Shown here: positions 4,530-5,650 of the stretch, one piece after another
Numbering within the stretch: position 1 is the stretch's first letter
Layout: each line of letters begins with the position of its first letter
Assembly (NCBI RefSeq): GCF_938031315.1
Contig: NZ_CALHHT010000516.1
Location: forward strand, 1 to 5,650
Source of the DNA: an uncultured Campylobacter sp.
Lineage (GTDB): Bacteria > Campylobacterota > Campylobacteria > Campylobacterales > Campylobacteraceae
Direction of reading: 5' to 3'
Length of the DNA stretch: 5,650 nucleotides
Position numbers and translations under genes: made by a program
Notes under the pieces: generated by a model
What the model was told of the DNA's origin: nothing
Database searches by the model: none
What the model saw: the letters and a program-made list of their open reading frames with translations, nothing else

Positions 4530-5650
4530 TGCAGTTCCGCATTTAGTTTGATCGCGCGCTTGCTAACGCTTGCCGTAATCTGCCCGCTTTGGCTGTTTTG
4601 TCGGAAGTGCAGTCCGCTAAGCCCGGCAAGCTCAAGCCCTTTATAAATTTCACGATCGAACGCAAAGCCTGGATTTAGCGCTGCTAGCGCCTCGCGATCC
4701 TTTTGCGCGATGAAAACCTTCGTGCCCTCAAGTACCGCGATGCCGGCATCCACGATGCAGCGGTCGCCTAGCGGAATGCCCGTTACGGAGTTTGCGCCCA
4801 GCAGGCAGTGCTTGCCGATGCTCACGGCATTGCCGTTGGTGCCGCTTAGCACGCCCAAAATCGACGCACCGCCGCCTATGTCGCTGCCCTCGCCCACGAC
4901 GACCGAGCTGCTGACGCGCCCCTCGATCATAACGCTGCCGGTCGTGCCTGCGTTGAAATTTACATACGCAGCACCCGGCATCACGGTCGTACCCGCGGAG
5001 ATATGCGCACCCAAACGCACTTTCGCATCGTCTAAAATCCGCACGTTTTGCGGCGGTACGACGTGGCTTAGATAGCGCGGAAATTTATCGACGCTGATTA
5101 TGCGTGGATAGCGGCCTTGCATTTTTAAAGAGATTTCGTTTTCACGCAGCCACCAAAGCTCGATCGGGCGGGCGTTTTCATCCCATGCGACGTTCGGAAG
5201 CACGCTAAATGCGCCATCTAGATTGAGCGTGCGCGGCTCGCAGAGATTTAGCGAAAGCGCGTAAAGCTTGAGATAGGCGCTCTCGACACTTTTTGGCGCG
5301 GTATCCTCAAAGATGAAGCTAGCGCAAAAGCTCGCGTGCTCGTCCGATTTCATCGCCTCTTTAACCGCAAGCAGCACCTGCAGATTTTTGTGCGCGCCCT
5401 CTTTGGCGTCTGGCTGCAGAAATTTTAAAGCCTCGATCGCCTTTTTTAGGGCTTTATGCGTCAGCGTCAAAATACACTCACTACCGCTAAAATCCGCTTG
5501 TGCGTCGCAGCTTTGCAGCGCGTGAATTAGCACTGCTGCGCTTGTTAGCCCATCTTTAAAATTTACGTGCGCGTAATTTACGCTTAGGCTTTTGTGCCCC
5601 TCCGCGCACCCCTTAAATACGCGCCCGACCGCCCACATGATCGGATCGCG
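4526..5650 (-). CDS. dapD: Tetrahydrodipicolinate N-succinyltransferase DapD (5' end outside window)
   Basis: DapD transfers succinyl from succinyl-CoA to tetrahydrodipicolinate, giving N-succinyl-2-amino-6-oxopimelate in the succinylase route to meso-diaminopimelate and lysine; it is a cytoplasmic trimer. 374 residues are visible. Counting from the Met at 5638, the first ~195 form the family's variable N-terminal domain. The left-handed beta-helix follows (about 205-310), with hexapeptide-repeat runs RLGAHISAGTTVMPG, YVNFNAGTTGSVMIEG, VVVGEGSDIGGGASI, LLGANSVTGIPLGD and GTKV. MIEGR (237-241) matches the MEGR segment whose Glu is catalytic in the mycobacterial/Pseudomonas-like DapD class, so this is that class rather than the short E. 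coli type. The ATG at 5638 is probably internal: the frame stays open to the edge (codons for R-D-P-I) and no AGGAG precedes it. Campylobacter DapD proteins run to about 385-400 residues, so only 10-25 are likely missing. It is followed by a long spacer, so it is probably last in its operon. Confidence 0.95.
   Translation of the reverse strand, partial: RDPIMWAVGRVFKGCAEGHKSLSVNYAHVNFKDGLTSAAVLIHALQSCDAQADFSGSECILTLTHKALKKAIEALKFLQPDAKEGAHKNLQVLLAVKEAMKSDEHASFCASFIFEDTAPKSVESAYLKLYALSLNLCEPRTLNLDGAFSVLPNVAWDENARPIELWWLRENEISLKMQGRYPRIISVDKFPRYLSHVVPPQNVRILDDAKVRLGAHISAGTTVMPGAAYVNFNAGTTGSVMIEGRVSSSVVVGEGSDIGGGASILGVLSGTNGNAVSIGKHCLLGANSVTGIPLGDRCIVDAGIAVLEGTKVFIAQKDREALAALNPGFAFDREIYKGLELAGLSGLHFRQNSQSGQITASVSKRAIKLNAELH

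Noticed and set aside
5636..5638. ATG at 5638 as the true dapD start
   Set aside because: There is no ribosome site and the frame stays open to the edge; family length suggests more N-terminal residues upstream.
1..5650. CRISPR array, tRNA, rRNA, transposase or phage genes
   Set aside because: No regularly spaced repeats, cloverleaf, conserved rRNA stretches, or transposase/integrase motifs were seen on either strand.

Overview
The window reads as chromosomal DNA of a Campylobacter-type epsilonproteobacterium. The evidence is the family set (an Mtb/Campylobacter-like long DapD, a YbiT-like ABC-F ATPase, ThiS), AT-rich intergenic DNA, AAGGAG ribosome sites, and a very strong bias for the palindromic word AAATTT. 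The genes look too GC-rich by eye for C. jejuni. An oral or gut species of the C. gracilis/concisus/showae type fits better, but this is inference, not identification.

Every convincing gene is on the minus strand, so transcription runs from high to low coordinates. In that order: (1) dapD, entering from the right edge and lacking its extreme N-terminus; (2) a 355-base spacer with a large imperfect hairpin; (3) a small secreted four-cysteine protein of unknown function, followed 18 bases later by (4) a cation diffusion facilitator with MntE-type metal-site residues, probably one operon; (5) a roughly 200-base spacer holding a likely promoter and a structured leader for (6) a YbiT-type ABC-F ATPase whose stop overlaps the start of (7) thiS; (8) about 500 bases without a secure gene, containing two abutting ORF fragments and a palindrome; (9) the first 49 codons of an unrecognised, very acidic protein with a good promoter and ribosome site, running off the left edge.

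The core genes are housekeeping: DapD makes lysine and meso-diaminopimelate precursors for peptidoglycan, the CDF protein probably exports Mn2+ or a similar divalent metal, the ABC-F ATPase acts on ribosomes, and ThiS carries sulfur for the thiamine thiazole ring. thiS is separated here from other thi genes, at least within the window.

I found no CRISPR array, RNA gene, transposase or complete new defence system. The least ordinary parts are the left 600 bases, which look like accessory or decayed DNA, and the unknown secreted protein coupled to the metal exporter.
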